Positions 45,063 to 55,791 of a stretch of 64,000 nucleotides of DNA are shown piece by piece; the first letter of the stretch is position 1; each line of letters begins with the position of its first letter. This DNA is from Clostridium sporogenes (GTDB lineage: Bacteria > Bacillota > Clostridia > Clostridiales > Clostridiaceae). The position numbers and the translations under genes are program-made. Below the pieces are notes generated by a model. The model was not told where the DNA came from. It worked only from the letters and a program-made list of their open reading frames with translations, and ran no database searches. The stretch spans positions 1,860,001-1,924,000 of the forward strand of contig NZ_CP011663.1 of NCBI RefSeq assembly GCF_001020205.1. Reading direction: 5' to 3'.

Positions 45063-45695
45063 ATGAGCTTATATTTAGGAAAAGTACATTATTGGTTATA
45101 TAATAAAATAATTTGGTTTGAAGAGTTAGAAAAGGAAATAATAAATTTTGGTGAGAGTGAAAATTTACCTGTGGAACAGTGGAAAGAAGAAATTATATTA
45201 AAGTATGGTTCTCCTACTGAAAATAAACCATTAGAGGAAATAATAGATACTTCTAATATCCATGGATGGCTTCAAAACAAAATTCATGCAGCAGAAGTAA
45301 GACAGGCGGCTTGGGTTACAGTTATATTGAAAGAGAAAAAAGAATATAAGAAAAACTTAATGGATATATTTAAAAGGCAAGGGCAAAAGTGTGCATTAGA
45401 GTATAGAGAACAAAATAATCCTATGTATGCTGAGGATATGTATAATGCTTTAAATGATTATATATTAGAAGGAATGCCTTGTGATAGAGTAAATGTCATT
45501 TTAGATTCTAATGAAAATGAAATAATTTGGAAAGCTAATAAGTGCCTTCATACTCCTCATTGGGAGGCTGTAGGTGGTGAAGTAACAAACTTTTATAGTT
45601 TAAGAGAGGCATGGGTATCTGCTTTTATAAATTCCTTAAATAAGGAGTTCCATTTTGAATCCCTAGGAAATTACACTTATTCAATAAAAAAATAG
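45063..45695 (+). CDS. Conserved-looking protein of unknown function, operon partner of hemerythrin
   Basis: 210 residues, soluble, rich in tryptophan and acidic residues, no signal or membrane segment. Possible ligand residues are clustered in KCLHTPHWEAVGG (about 158-170), with further H74 and C113/C139 regions. I do not recognise the family. GGAGG precedes the ATG, and the hemerythrin gene follows 32 bases later on the same strand, so the two probably share a transcript. A role linked to metal, oxygen or NO handling is a guess from the neighbour. Confidence 0.8.
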   Translation: MSLYLGKVHYWLYNKIIWFEELEKEIINFGESENLPVEQWKEEIILKYGSPTENKPLEEIIDTSNIHGWLQNKIHAAEVRQAAWVTVILKEKKEYKKNLMDIFKRQGQKCALEYREQNNPMYAEDMYNALNDYILEGMPCDRVNVILDSNENEIIWKANKCLHTPHWEAVGGEVTNFYSLREAWVSAFINSLNKEFHFESLGNYTYSIKK

Positions 45696-45727
45696 AATAG
45701 TTGTAGAATAATTTAGGAGGAATAAAA

Positions 45728-46282
45728 ATGAATTCAATTGAACTTATGGTAAATGAGCATAAGAACATAAAGCGTATGTTAGCAGTTATAAGAAAGTATT
45801 GCTTTAAAGTATTAAAAAATCAACAGTTAGATTATAATGATTTTTATAGAATCATTGATTTTGTAAGAAATTATGCAGATAAGCATCATCATGGAAAGGA
45901 AGAAGATTATTTATTTAATAGAATGATTGAGGAAATTAAAGGACCTACAGAAAAGTTAGTGAAACATGGTATGTTAGTAGAACATGATCTTGGAAGATTA
46001 TATATGCAAAATTTAGAAAAGGCTCTTAAAGCTTTAGAAAATGGTGAAGAAGAAGCTAAAATAGATATAATAGCTAATGCGGTTTCATATACAGATTTAT
46101 TATATAGACATATAGAAAAAGAGGATGATGTAGTTTACAAATTTGCAGAAAGAAATCTATCTAAAGAGACTTTAAAAAAATTAGATGAGGACTGTAAAAG
46201 AATTGAAAAGGAAGCTAAAGAAAAAGGTATACAAGATAAATATATAAATCTTATTTATGAACTTGAAGAAAAGGTTAAATAA
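45728..46282 (+). CDS. Hemerythrin-domain protein
   Basis: 184 residues, four-helix hemerythrin fold. Diiron-type ligands are visible: H13 in MVNEHKNIKR, the H-H-H-x-x-E-E run KHHHGKEEDYLF near 57-66, H79 and H84 in KHGMLVEHDLGR, and HIEKEDDVVYKF near 130. Such small proteins bind O2 or NO or serve in iron and stress handling. AGGAGG lies upstream. The second gene of a two-gene unit with a candidate CRP/FNR-type site before it. The precise role is not predictable. Confidence 0.88.
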   Translation: MNSIELMVNEHKNIKRMLAVIRKYCFKVLKNQQLDYNDFYRIIDFVRNYADKHHHGKEEDYLFNRMIEEIKGPTEKLVKHGMLVEHDLGRLYMQNLEKALKALENGEEEAKIDIIANAVSYTDLLYRHIEKEDDVVYKFAERNLSKETLKKLDEDCKRIEKEAKEKGIQDKYINLIYELEEKVK

Positions 46283-46730
46283 AGATTGTTAATAAATATA
46301 AGAATAATTGTATAAATTTTATTTAAATAGGTTTGGAATTATAGGTAACTTTAAAAAGTTGTTGTAATAATAATCCTTTTATTTATTAAAAGTCATATGT
46401 TGCATAGAATTTTATTTAAATAAACTTAGAAATTCTGGCAATATATGATTTTATTTTTATTTAAAGCATAAAATTTTACAAAAAAGAGGACATTTACTAT
46501 GTGGTAACGAATTCATATAAAATCAGTTCAATACAGATAATACAAAGAATAGGTACAACATTAAAAGAGTACAATACTGAATAAGTATTAAGCGTATATT
46601 AGTATAGAAATATTGAACTTAAAATAAATATTATAAAATAGAATATAGTCAATCCTTTCACAAAATTGGTTTTTGCTTTTAAATTATGGCAGACAACTAA
46701 AAGAATATGAAAGAAAGAGGAATGATATTT
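46283..46730. other. AT-rich intergenic region before alr, little recognised
   Basis: About 450 bases without a supportable gene. A 9-bp inverted pair AGTTCAATA (46525-46533) and TATTGAACT (46611-46619) is present 77 bases apart, of unknown meaning. The promoter of alr must lie here but no strong match was found. Confidence 0.4.
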
Positions 46731-47900
46731 ATGTTTAAAAATCATAGGCCGGTTTGGGAAGAAGTAAACTTAGACAATCTATCTTATAATATGAAAAATA
46801 TTAAAAAGAAAGTTAAATGTAAAGAAATTTTTGCAGTTGTAAAGGCTAACGGTTATGGCCATGGGGCGGTAGATATAGCTTCAACCTTACTTGAAAACGG
46901 TGCAACTAGACTTTCAGTTGCTTGTCTTAGTGAAGCTATTGAACTTAGAGAAGGCGGTATAACTCGTCCTATTAATATTTTAGGGATTACTCCTTCAACC
47001 TTATTTCAGGATATAATAAACTATAATATTGAACCAGTTGTTTTTTCTTATGATTATGCATACCAATTATCAAAAGCAGCTTGCCAGAAAAACAGGATAG
47101 TAAAGACACATATTGCAGTTGATACTGGAATGGGAAGGCTAGGATTTGATCCTATAGTAGAAAGTTTAGAAGAAATAAAAAAGATACAAAATCTATCTAA
47201 TATTAAAATTGAAGGACTATGTTCTCATTTTAGTAGTTCAGACGAAAAGGATAAAAGCTATTCAGAATATCAATTTAATAAGTTTCAATATTTTAGAAAA
47301 AAATTAATAGAAATGAATATTAAAATCCCTATTCATCATATGGCTAATAGTGCAGCAATTATAGATCTTCCTAATACCTATTTAGATGGAGTAAGAGCTG
47401 GAATAATATTATATGGATATTATCCTTCTACAGAGGTAAATAAAGAAAATCTGAACATTAAACAAGTAATGACCTTAAAAGCCAATATTGTGCATATAAA
47501 AACCATGGATTCAGGGAAATATGTTGGTTATAATAGAAAATTTAAAACTAAAAGGAAGAGTAGGATTGCTATTCTTCCCTTAGGATATGGAGATGGATAT
47601 ACTAGATTTTTATCAAATAGAGGCAAGGTTATAATAAATGGGCAATATGCTCCTATTATTGGGAACATATGTATGGATCAATGTATGATAGACGTTACAG
47701 ATATTAAAGAGGTTAAAGTAGGAGATGAAGCAATAATTATTGGTAAGGATTATATTAACAATTTAAAATATGATGCAGAGGATATATCATCCCAGGTAGG
47801 CATGACTAGTGGAGAAATTATGTCTATAATAAGTAAGAGAGTGCCAAGGGTTTATATTAAAAATGGAAATATTATAAAAGTTAAAAATTATATAGCTTAA
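46731..47900 (+). CDS. alr: Alanine racemase
   Basis: 389 residues, fold III PLP enzyme interconverting L- and D-alanine for peptidoglycan. PLP lysine K38 in AVVKANGYGHGA, VDTGMGRLGF, HMANSAA, RAGIILYGYYP and the C-terminal domain with GYGDGYTRFLSN are all present. AAGAGG lies ten bases before the ATG at 46731; ATG 46707 and 46722 are in frame but sit on or before the ribosome site. It stands alone between intergenic regions. Hairpins follow at 47908-47942 and 47952-47970. Confidence 0.93.
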   Translation: MFKNHRPVWEEVNLDNLSYNMKNIKKKVKCKEIFAVVKANGYGHGAVDIASTLLENGATRLSVACLSEAIELREGGITRPINILGITPSTLFQDIINYNIEPVVFSYDYAYQLSKAACQKNRIVKTHIAVDTGMGRLGFDPIVESLEEIKKIQNLSNIKIEGLCSHFSSSDEKDKSYSEYQFNKFQYFRKKLIEMNIKIPIHHMANSAAIIDLPNTYLDGVRAGIILYGYYPSTEVNKENLNIKQVMTLKANIVHIKTMDSGKYVGYNRKFKTKRKSRIAILPLGYGDGYTRFLSNRGKVIINGQYAPIIGNICMDQCMIDVTDIKEVKVGDEAIIIGKDYINNLKYDAEDISSQVGMTSGEIMSIISKRVPRVYIKNGNIIKVKNYIA

Positions 47901-47907
47901 AGCTTTA

Positions 47908-47942
47908 CACCTAATTCTTCAAATATTATGAGGAATTAGGTG
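47908..47942 (+). terminator. Hairpin after alr
   Basis: 14-bp stem (47908-47921 with 47929-47942, one G-U), followed closely by a second perfect hairpin TCTTCTTA-GAT-TAAGAAGA (47952-47970). T runs are weak. Confidence 0.55.
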
Positions 47943-48166
47943 AATTTGTAATCTTCTTAGATTAAGAAGAAGTACTAAAGTTCATTCATAGTCTACTACA
48001 TTTTTATTTATTATATTAAAATTAAATATATTTATATATACTCTTTTTTTATATAAAAAGTAAAAATGTAATTAAAATTGATATTTAATTGCAGTTGAAA
48101 GCGAATAATTATTCTTGTATAATTAAAAAAGTAATTAATAAATATGCAAAATAGGAGTGAAAATCA

Positions 48167-49639
48167 TTGAGAATATTTAAAGAGAATACCATTGAAAAGG
48201 AAATAATAAAAATATCACAGGATTTTCGTAATGAAAATGTACATGCTTTAGATGAAGTAGAAAAGTCTACAAGTAAAAATAAAATAGTAAGATTTACTGC
48301 GGGTATAGCTAAAATAGTACGAGTTATATCTCCTAAGGTAAAAAAAATGATAAATGGAATATTATCAATTACTACTAGAATAAGTACATTCTCTGTGAAC
48401 TTAGATTATTCTGGAGAGCATCTTAAAAAATCAGCGGATAAATTATATAATTCTTCTGAAGTTTTAAACTCATCTATTAAAGAAGTAAAAGAGGCTATGC
48501 AGCAGATAACCTTAGCTATTGAAGATGACGCAGAAGCCGTTGAGTACATAAGTAGTGGTAATATAGAATTAATAAAACATATGGATGAAAATAAAAAGAA
48601 TTTAGGACTTGTAAAAAATGTAAATAAAGAATTGGAATTTAAAGCTCAATCTATGGAAAAAGATATGACAGAGTTAAATTGTATATTAGAAAATATGAAA
48701 ACTATAGTTACTGGTATGAGTGAAATAGCATCAAAAACTAATCTATTAGCTCTAAATGCTAGTATAGAAGCTGCAAGAGCAGGAGAAGCTGGAAAAGGTT
48801 TCGCTGTGGTAGCAGAGGAGGTTAGAAAGCTCTCTGAAAGTACATCAAAGCAATTAGAAAAGATGGAGGAGTTTGTTAATAATATAGGCACTTGTTCTAC
48901 TAATAGTAGTAAAAGTGTAAAGGATACAATAGAAAGTATAGATAAATTAGGAGAATATACAGAAGCTATATCTGCATCATCGTCTAAAGTTAGAGAATCT
49001 ATAGATACTGAAGTAAAGAGCATAGAACTTTTAGCTGCAAGTATGGAAGAAATAAATGCTTCTAGTGAAGAGATAAATAGTAATATGGATATTATAGGTG
49101 AAAATGTACAAGAAGTAAGTAATGAAGCTGCTGTTTTAAGTGAGAAATCTTTAGAAATAAAATATCTAGCAGATGAAATGGATAAAATAGATGATGAAAT
49201 GTCTAATTTGGCTAAACTAAGTGGGGATATAACTGGGGAAAATCACTTTAAGATTACAAATAAAGATTTTATTGTGGCCATAAATAATGCTATAAAGGCC
49301 CATGAAAATTGGGTAGAACAGCTCCAAAATATGGCTATGGAAAATAAAATAAAGCCAATACAAACGGATGGACAAAAATGTGGATTTGGCCATTTCTATA
49401 ATTCTGTCATGCCAAGACATGAGGGAATAAAAGAAATTTGGATTAAAATAGATAATATACATAAAGAGTTACATAAAGTAGGGGAAGTTGTAAAAAACAA
49501 TATAAAGGATGAAAACACAGAGAAGGCTAAAGAAAATAGTAAAAAAGCTACACAGTTGTCACAAACAATTATAAATATGTTGTCCAATATAAAATCCATT
49601 GCCACAGAAGTTGATAAAGAGGGTAATTTGGTTCTGTAA
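48167..49639 (+). CDS. Soluble chemoreceptor-like protein with CZB zinc-binding domain
   Basis: 490 residues without a membrane segment. About 80-370 is a methyl-accepting signalling coiled coil with the hairpin tip [20 protein letters not shown], which contacts CheA and CheW. About 385-455 is a chemoreceptor zinc-binding (CZB) domain: [22 protein letters not shown] and IHKELHKVG give the 3-His/1-Cys zinc set. CZB proteins sense zinc or oxidants such as hypochlorite in other bacteria. TTG start with AGGAGTGA seven bases upstream. It is a cytoplasmic receptor, far from its signalling partners in this window. Confidence 0.88.
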   Translation: MRIFKENTIEKEIIKISQDFRNENVHALDEVEKSTSKNKIVRFTAGIAKIVRVISPKVKKMINGILSITTRISTFSVNLDYSGEHLKKSADKLYNSSEVLNSSIKEVKEAMQQITLAIEDDAEAVEYISSGNIELIKHMDENKKNLGLVKNVNKELEFKAQSMEKDMTELNCILENMKTIVTGMSEIASKTNLLALNASIEAARAGEAGKGFAVVAEEVRKLSESTSKQLEKMEEFVNNIGTCSTNSSKSVKDTIESIDKLGEYTEAISASSSKVRESIDTEVKSIELLAASMEEINASSEEINSNMDIIGENVQEVSNEAAVLSEKSLEIKYLADEMDKIDDEMSNLAKLSGDITGENHFKITNKDFIVAINNAIKAHENWVEQLQNMAMENKIKPIQTDGQKCGFGHFYNSVMPRHEGIKEIWIKIDNIHKELHKVGEVVKNNIKDENTEKAKENSKKATQLSQTIINMLSNIKSIATEVDKEGNLVL

Positions 49640-49767
49640 TAATTGAATTTTATAAAGGATTCATGAAATATAATTGATTATATTAATTGTTTTTAATATA
49701 ATATTTAATGCATTATAAAAATATAATGTGGGTGGGCGAGGGATAAAAAGAAAAGGACGAAGGAGAA

Positions 49768-51069
49768 GTGAAAAATAAATTAAACAGTTTATTCAATCTT
49801 AAAGAGTATAACACTACAGTTAAAGGAGAAATATTAGCAGGTCTCACCTCATTTTTTGCAATTGTGTATATAATTGCTGTAAATGCATCCATATTATATG
49901 ATGCAGGGCTACCTTTAGAAGGTGCAATAATAGCTACCGTATTATCTTCCTTTGTAGGATGTATATTGGTAGGATTTATAAGTAATGTTCCACTAATTTT
50001 AGTTCCAGGCATGGGAGTTAATGCTCTTTTTTCCTATACCATTGTAGGTTCTATGGGGCTTTCATGGCAGCAAGCATTAGCAGCGGTATTTGTATCAGGA
50101 ATTGTATTTTCTATAATAGCCTTTACAAAGTTTTCTAAAACCCTTACAGAATCAATCCCAATTTCCTTAAAGGAAGCTATAACTGTGGGAATTGGGATTT
50201 TAATTACATTTATAGGATTACAGAAAAGTGGAATTGTAATAGGAAGTAAGACAACTTTTGTTGCATTAGGATATTTTAATAATCCAATAATGTATGTAAC
50301 TTTTATTAATTTAATAATTACATTAATATTATTTATAAAAAGTGTGCCAGGAAATTTTTTAATAAGCATGATAGTTGGAACGATTATATCATATTTTTTT
50401 GGACTTTTAGATATAGCAAAGCTTACTTTTTCAAATTTTTCATTAGGTGCTTATAAAGAGCTTTTCTTTAAAATGGATTTTAGTAGTATTACTTCTATAA
50501 CCTTTTGGATAGCAGTATTTTCATTAACACTAGTGCTTGTATTTGAAAATTTAGGGCTTTTACATGCTCATATAAATGTTATGTTAAAGGAAGAGAATAA
50601 ATTTAAAACTTCTTTTGAGGTCTGTTCATTATCTGCTATTACTTGTGGATTCTTGGGAACAAGTCCTACAGTAGCTACTATAGAAACTGCAGCTGCCATA
50701 ACAGCAGGAGGAAAAACTGGGTTAACATCTATTTTTACAGGAATTTTATTTTTATTATCCCTATTTTTACTTCCAATTATAAAAATTATACCTAATAGTG
50801 CTATTTCCCCTATACTCATTGTTATAGGAGGATTAATGATAAAAAATGTATTAAATATTGATTTTAATGATTTTTCAGAAGGATTCCCTGCTTTTTTAAT
50901 TATAGTTATGATTCCACTAACTTTTAGTATTGTAGATGGTATGGGCTTTGGATTTATTGCTTATCCAATTGTAAAGTTATCAGGGAGAAAATCAAAGGAG
51001 ATTTCTTATGCAATGTATATAATTTCAATTATGTTCTTGTTAAACTTTATATTACATGCAGTAAGTTGA
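49768..51069 (+). CDS. Purine permease, AzgA/NCS2 family (guanine/hypoxanthine type)
   Basis: 433 residues, about 12-13 membrane segments. Family marks: TTVKGEILAGLTSFFAIVYI near the N-terminus, GMGVNALFSYT, and GTSPTVATIETAAAITAGGKTGLTS (about 295-320), typical of AzgA/PbuG/PbuO transporters. It imports guanine, hypoxanthine or adenine with protons. The GTG start has AGGAG only two bases away and AAAGG ten bases away. I looked for a purine riboswitch in the 130-base leader and did not find one. A 23-bp terminator follows. Confidence 0.9.
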   Translation: MKNKLNSLFNLKEYNTTVKGEILAGLTSFFAIVYIIAVNASILYDAGLPLEGAIIATVLSSFVGCILVGFISNVPLILVPGMGVNALFSYTIVGSMGLSWQQALAAVFVSGIVFSIIAFTKFSKTLTESIPISLKEAITVGIGILITFIGLQKSGIVIGSKTTFVALGYFNNPIMYVTFINLIITLILFIKSVPGNFLISMIVGTIISYFFGLLDIAKLTFSNFSLGAYKELFFKMDFSSITSITFWIAVFSLTLVLVFENLGLLHAHINVMLKEENKFKTSFEVCSLSAITCGFLGTSPTVATIETAAAITAGGKTGLTSIFTGILFLLSLFLLPIIKIIPNSAISPILIVIGGLMIKNVLNIDFNDFSEGFPAFLIIVMIPLTFSIVDGMGFGFIAYPIVKLSGRKSKEISYAMYIISIMFLLNFILHAVS

Positions 51070-51090
51070 AATTATAATTGTTTATTTTAA

Positions 51091-51156
51091 AAACAAAATT
51101 AAAGCTCTGTTTAATTATTGAAAAATATAACTAAACAGAGTTTTAATTTTGTTTCA
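51091..51156 (+). terminator. Strong intrinsic terminator after the purine permease
   Basis: 23-bp stem (51091-51113 with 51132-51154, one G-U), 18-base loop, T-rich right arm. Confidence 0.85.
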
Positions 51157-51237
51157 CATATCTATAAAAAGCTATATAATACTAATGTCTGATTATTTTG
51201 TATATTTATTGTAAATGAATATAAAATTTAATACTAT

Positions 51238-51265
51238 TTGAAATGGAAAAAAAATATGGTATAAT
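51238..51265 (+). promoter_or_regulatory. Promoter of the DUF975 gene
   Basis: TTGAAA (51238-51243), 16-base spacer, TATAAT (51260-51265), 31 bases before the ATG. Confidence 0.65.
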
Positions 51266-51296
51266 AAGAAAAAAATATACACAAAAGGAGACGAAT

Positions 51297-52130
51297 ATGG
51301 AAGAAAAGACGATATTATCTAATTCCCAAATAAAATCTAAAGCTAAAGAAGCCTTAAAGGGTAACTGGGGTACAGCAGTTATTACATTCATTATATTTAA
51401 TATAGTAATGTATTCTGTAACTTATGTATATAATATAAATCAAATTTCAAATTATATACATGATCCTTATTTAATTAGAGAGAATACAGGCTTTGGAGCA
51501 TCTGGTATTATATTTTTTATAAAATTGCTTTTAGCAGGTCCTATGACCTATGGAATAACTAGATTTTCTATGAATTTAGTTAGAGATAATAGCCATAAAA
51601 TAGAAAATATATTTGAAGGGTTTAAACATTTTAGTGGAACTTTCATTATGAATATAGTTCTAGGTATATACAGTTTTTTATGGTCATTATTGCTTTTTAT
51701 ACCTTTTTTCGTAATTATTTTTGTTATGGTAATTAGAGAATTTTCAAAAACTAATATGAATTTTTATAGTAATGGCAATGATTTTAGTGGATGGATGATA
51801 GCAATTTTTATACTTTTAATTATAGTTTTAACTGTGGCCTTATCAATGATTTTATTTAGATATGCTATGACTTATTATATCTATATTGATAATCCTGATA
51901 TGGGAGCTATGAAAGCAATTAAGGAAAGTGTTGCTATGATGAAAGGAAACAAGACAAGATTACTTTTATTATATTTAAGTTTCATATTGTGGTATTTATT
52001 AGCAATTATAACTATAGGTATTGCATTTTTATGGATAACTCCTTATATAAAATCTGCTGAAGCTGTTTTTTATGATGAGCTAAAGAATAATAATGAATGT
52101 AATGTTGAAGAAGTAATAAGTACATTATAA
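51297..52130 (+). CDS. DUF975-family integral membrane protein
   Basis: 277 residues, about five or six membrane segments. The N-terminus SNSQIKSKAKEALKGNWGTA is the family hallmark, and the motif ESVAMMKGNKTRLLLLYLSF near 210 follows the usual pattern. AAAAGGAG precedes ATG 51297; the longer frame from 51243 overlaps the promoter. The function of the family is unknown. A 20-bp terminator follows that also faces the convergent dehydrogenase gene. Confidence 0.85.
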   Translation: MEEKTILSNSQIKSKAKEALKGNWGTAVITFIIFNIVMYSVTYVYNINQISNYIHDPYLIRENTGFGASGIIFFIKLLLAGPMTYGITRFSMNLVRDNSHKIENIFEGFKHFSGTFIMNIVLGIYSFLWSLLLFIPFFVIIFVMVIREFSKTNMNFYSNGNDFSGWMIAIFILLIIVLTVALSMILFRYAMTYYIYIDNPDMGAMKAIKESVAMMKGNKTRLLLLYLSFILWYLLAIITIGIAFLWITPYIKSAEAVFYDELKNNNECNVEEVISTL

Positions 52131-52192
52131 TTAAGATAATAAAATTTTTTATTTATTGGTACTTTTAAATGTGTACTGATGATTTAAAAGAT

Positions 52193-52240
52193 AAAAACCT
52201 ATGAAATCCTTATAAGTTTAAGGATTTCGTAGGTTTTTTA
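52193..52240. terminator. Bidirectional terminator between converging genes
   Basis: 20-bp stem (52193-52212 with 52219-52238, one G-U), A5 at the left and T6 at the right, lying between two converging genes. Confidence 0.85.
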
Positions 52241-52336
52241 ATTTTAAATTATATAAAATTAAATTAAAATGATTTATTATTCCATACTTACCTAAAATTG
52301 TTAAAGTATTACAAGTAAAATTATTATATATAGTAA

Positions 52337-53221
52337 TTACCCATTTATGATTTCCCCTCCATTTATATGTATTACTTCACCAGATATAAAGGAGGAACAT
52401 TCATTAGAGGCCAAGTATACATAGGTTGGGGCTAATTCTACTGGTTGACCGGGTCTTCCCATAGTTGTTTTAGAACCAAAGGTTTCTACATAATTAGTAT
52501 CAAAGGAAGATGGTATAAGAGGAGTCCAAATAGGCCCAGGTGCTACAGCATTAACTCTTATACCTTTATTCCATAAAGATAATGCTAAAGAACGAGTAAA
52601 ACTTACAATTGCACCCTTACTAGAAGAATAATCAATTAGAATTTCATTACCTTTGTAGGCTGTTATAGATGTTGTATTTATAATGGAAGCACCTCTATTT
52701 AAATGAGGTAAAGCTGCCTTTACTAAATAAAACATACTGAATATATTAGTTTTAAAGGTTTTTTCTAATTGTTCTTTTGTTATATCTTCTATACTATTTT
52801 GAATGTATTGAACAGCTGCATTATTTACTAAAATATCTAGTTTATTAAAAGTATTTATAGTTTGATTTATAGCATCTATGCAAAAATTATCATCCGTAAT
52901 ATCTCCAGAAATTAATAAACACTTTCTACCTAAACTTTCTATTATAGCTTGAGTTTCCTTTGCATCTTCATGTTCATCAAAGTACACAATGGAAATATCA
53001 GCTCCTTCTTTAGCAAAGGCTATAGATACAGCTCTACCAATACCACTATCGCCACCTGTAATTAAGGAAACTTTATTCGTAAGCTTTCCAGAAGCTTTGT
53101 AGTTAGGATTGTCAAAAATAGGTTTGGGATTCATAATAGCTTCTATACCAGGTTGTTTTGGTTGTTCTTGACCAGGTACAGATTTAGGAAAACTGTTTAT
53201 AAAATTCAAATCTTCATTCAT
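52337..53221 (-). CDS. Short-chain dehydrogenase/reductase (general stress/YdaD-YhdF type)
   Basis: 294 residues, SDR fold with the long N-terminal extension (QPGIEAIMNPKPIFDNPNY) typical of the YdaD/YhdF group of Bacillus general-stress oxidoreductases. Cofactor motif ITGGDSGIGRAV, LVNNAAVQY, catalytic Ser in NTTSITAY and Y-x3-K in DYSSSKGA, then PGPIWTPL. The substrate is unknown; sugar or small alcohol dehydrogenase activity is commonly guessed. The start is ATG at 53221, seven bases after AAAGGAAG; an ATG at 53239 is part of that ribosome site. The only gene on the minus strand in this stretch. Confidence 0.9.
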   Translation of the reverse strand: MNEDLNFINSFPKSVPGQEQPKQPGIEAIMNPKPIFDNPNYKASGKLTNKVSLITGGDSGIGRAVSIAFAKEGADISIVYFDEHEDAKETQAIIESLGRKCLLISGDITDDNFCIDAINQTINTFNKLDILVNNAAVQYIQNSIEDITKEQLEKTFKTNIFSMFYLVKAALPHLNRGASIINTTSITAYKGNEILIDYSSSKGAIVSFTRSLALSLWNKGIRVNAVAPGPIWTPLIPSSFDTNYVETFGSKTTMGRPGQPVELAPTYVYLASNECSSFISGEVIHINGGEIING

Positions 53222-53479
53222 ATAATATCTTCCTTTCATTAAGTCTTGTTGTATTTTACATAGTTTGTTTAATAAATATAGAGTTATATCATTTATTATT
53301 AGTATTTATACATGAAAAAATTCTTACACTTATATAAGTTTTTTTAGGTTAGTTAATTACTAATAGTGTAAATGTTAAAATTCAGTAATTGTAAATTATA
53401 ATATGATAAAGGAAAATAAAGAAAAATGGTAATGGTAATATTTTAATAAAATTATAAAAATAAGAAAAAACATCATAAT

Positions 53480-53514
53480 TTGACGTATAAACTATCCTAT
53501 CTTTATAACGATTT
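53480..53514 (+). promoter_or_regulatory. Candidate promoter of the first Cache chemoreceptor
   Basis: Two readings overlap: sigma-A-like TTGACG (53480-53485) with TATAAC (53504-53509, 18-base spacer), or flagellar sigma-D-like TAAA (53488-53491)-N15-AACGATTT (53507-53514). The second chemoreceptor gene has a similar AACGATAT at 55739-55746. The rest of the 53222-53560 gap holds nothing recognised. Confidence 0.4.
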
Positions 53515-53560
53515 AATAAAATGTATAAAAATTAATTCTTAAACAAAAGAGGGGGAAATC

Positions 53561-55567
53561 ATGAAAAGTATAAAATCAAAAGTCCTGTTTATTATATCTA
53601 TTGTCTGTATAGTGAGTGTAGCTTTATGTTCTTCTGTAAGCTATTATTTTTCATATAAGGCAATAATGAAAGAATCAACTAATAAAGTTTCTATGGCATC
53701 ACAAAAGTATTCAGAAATCATAGAAGGATGGCTTTTAACAAAGACAAAGTTTATAGATTCTATGGTAGTAGATGTTGAATATAATAATAAATATGATATT
53801 AATTATTTAAAGAAATATTTTAGAGAGCAAGCTAAAGGAAATAAAGATATTATATGTATATACGCAGGGTTTAATGATAATAAATTTGCATCTAGTGATG
53901 GATGGGTTCCATCAGCAGATTATAATTGTTCTGAAAAGGATTGGTATAAAGAGATCATACGAAAAAATGGTATATCTTATTCTTCACCCTACATAGATGA
54001 AACAGTAAATAAGATGGTAGTAACTATAGGAAAACCTATTAAAAGCTCTGGGAAAGTAATAGGTGTTTTAGCTATAGATATAAGTTTAGAGGATCTTAAA
54101 AATATAGTTCAAAAAGCTACACCTGTAGAGAATAGTTATGGATTTTTATTAGATGCAAATAATGATTTTGTAGTTCATTCAAATAAAGATTTTCAACCTA
54201 ATGAAGAAAAGAAATTTAATGTAACTCAGGTTATGAATGGATCTTTAAAAGACATAGGTTCCTTAGATTCAAGTAATAATAAAGTCTTAATGTTAAAAGA
54301 TTATGATAAAAAAGAGAAAGTTTTTGCAAGGACAATGATACCATCAGCTAAATGGTCTATAGGGTTTTCAGTGCCCTTATCAGAGTTTAAAAAACCTTTA
54401 AATAATATAATAATTGCATTTATATCAATTACAATCTTATGTTTAATAGGGGCCACATTATTTGCAATATATTCAGCTAAAAAAATATCTAATCCTATTT
54501 TAAAAATAACTGATTTAGTAAATGAAACCAAGAATTTAAGTTTAAAAGATAATGACAACTATGACTATATAAATTCATATAAAGATGAAATAGGAATCAT
54601 TGGGAAGGCAGTTATTTATCTAAGGGAAGAATTAAGAAATATTATAGAAGAATTAAAAATTTCTTCTAATGATGTTTTAAAGTATTCACAATCAATAAAT
54701 GAAGCTACAGGAGAAACAGTACAAGCTATAGAGGCTATATCAAAAACTGTAGATGAGCTAGCCAAGGGTTCTGTGGATCAAGCTAAGGATGCACAAAATG
54801 GTTCTGAAAGATTATTTACCTTAGCAGAAGAAATTAAAATGACAGATGAAAGTTCAGATTTAGTAAAAAAATATTCTTTAGAAACAAAAAAAAATAGCGA
54901 AAAAGGTATATTAACTATGGAACAAACTATAGAAAAATTTAAGGAAAACAATAAGGTAAATAAAGAATTAGGAAATAATGTAGAGATGTTAGCAAATAAG
55001 TCTGGCTCTATAGGAGAAATAATAAGTTCTATCCAATCCATTGCAGAACAAACAAATTTATTAGCCTTAAATGCAGCTATAGAAGCGGCGAGGGCAGGGG
55101 AAGCAGGAAAAGGCTTTGCAGTAGTAGCAGAAGAAATAAGAAAACTCGCAGAACAAACATCTACTTCAACTAAAGAAATAGAGAATATAGTGCAGGAAAT
55201 ACAATTTGAAATCAATAAAACAAAGGATAACATGGATGTATCTCAAAGGATGGTAGAAGAAGTAAATGGAGCTATGAATGTATCTAAGAGATCCTTTGAT
55301 AACATCACAAATTCCATAGAAAGTATAGTAGAACAAATAGAATTATTGGTACAAAATGTTAAAAAGGTAGATTCAGATAAAGATGAAGTTTTATCATCTA
55401 TCCAAGGTATATCTGCTATAGCGGAGGAATCTGCAGCATCCACAGAGGAAGTATCCGCTACCGTTGAAGAGCAGGCAGCTTCTATGGAAAGCATAGCCCA
55501 AACAGCAGAAAATTTAAAAGAAATAGCAAGTGCTTTAGATGTTGTGGTAAATAAATTTGAAATATAA
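53561..55567 (+). CDS. Methyl-accepting chemotaxis protein with extracellular dCache domain (copy 1)
   Basis: 668 residues. Membrane helix 1 (about 7-30), extracellular double-Cache domain (about 35-275, with [19 protein letters not shown]), membrane helix 2 (about 283-305), HAMP (about 306-360), and a signalling domain to the end with hairpin tip [20 protein letters not shown]. It senses a small extracellular ligand and controls CheA. No C-terminal CheR pentapeptide. It is about 80 percent like the next gene by eye, nearly identical from HAMP on, so the pair is a tandem duplication. Confidence 0.94.
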   Translation: MKSIKSKVLFIISIVCIVSVALCSSVSYYFSYKAIMKESTNKVSMASQKYSEIIEGWLLTKTKFIDSMVVDVEYNNKYDINYLKKYFREQAKGNKDIICIYAGFNDNKFASSDGWVPSADYNCSEKDWYKEIIRKNGISYSSPYIDETVNKMVVTIGKPIKSSGKVIGVLAIDISLEDLKNIVQKATPVENSYGFLLDANNDFVVHSNKDFQPNEEKKFNVTQVMNGSLKDIGSLDSSNNKVLMLKDYDKKEKVFARTMIPSAKWSIGFSVPLSEFKKPLNNIIIAFISITILCLIGATLFAIYSAKKISNPILKITDLVNETKNLSLKDNDNYDYINSYKDEIGIIGKAVIYLREELRNIIEELKISSNDVLKYSQSINEATGETVQAIEAISKTVDELAKGSVDQAKDAQNGSERLFTLAEEIKMTDESSDLVKKYSLETKKNSEKGILTMEQTIEKFKENNKVNKELGNNVEMLANKSGSIGEIISSIQSIAEQTNLLALNAAIEAARAGEAGKGFAVVAEEIRKLAEQTSTSTKEIENIVQEIQFEINKTKDNMDVSQRMVEEVNGAMNVSKRSFDNITNSIESIVEQIELLVQNVKKVDSDKDEVLSSIQGISAIAEESAASTEEVSATVEEQAASMESIAQTAENLKEIASALDVVVNKFEI

Positions 55568-55791
55568 GAATTATGTATGAAAATTTTTAGTAACTTTTTA
55601 ATTGTACAAGAGAAGTATTATATTTGACGAAAATTTAAGTAAAAGTTTAATTTGATTAAACAATAAATCAAATAAGATTATTTAGATAAATAGGTAAACA
55701 AAAAATAAATAAAAATTTGTTCATTTTTTTAGAATTTTAACGATATAATTTAATATATGAAATATTTTATTAGAGGTAGGGGGGTAGTTAT

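Noticed and set aside
49640..49767. Purine riboswitch before the purine permease
   Set aside because: The three-way-junction consensus with its conserved loops is absent, and the leader is short.
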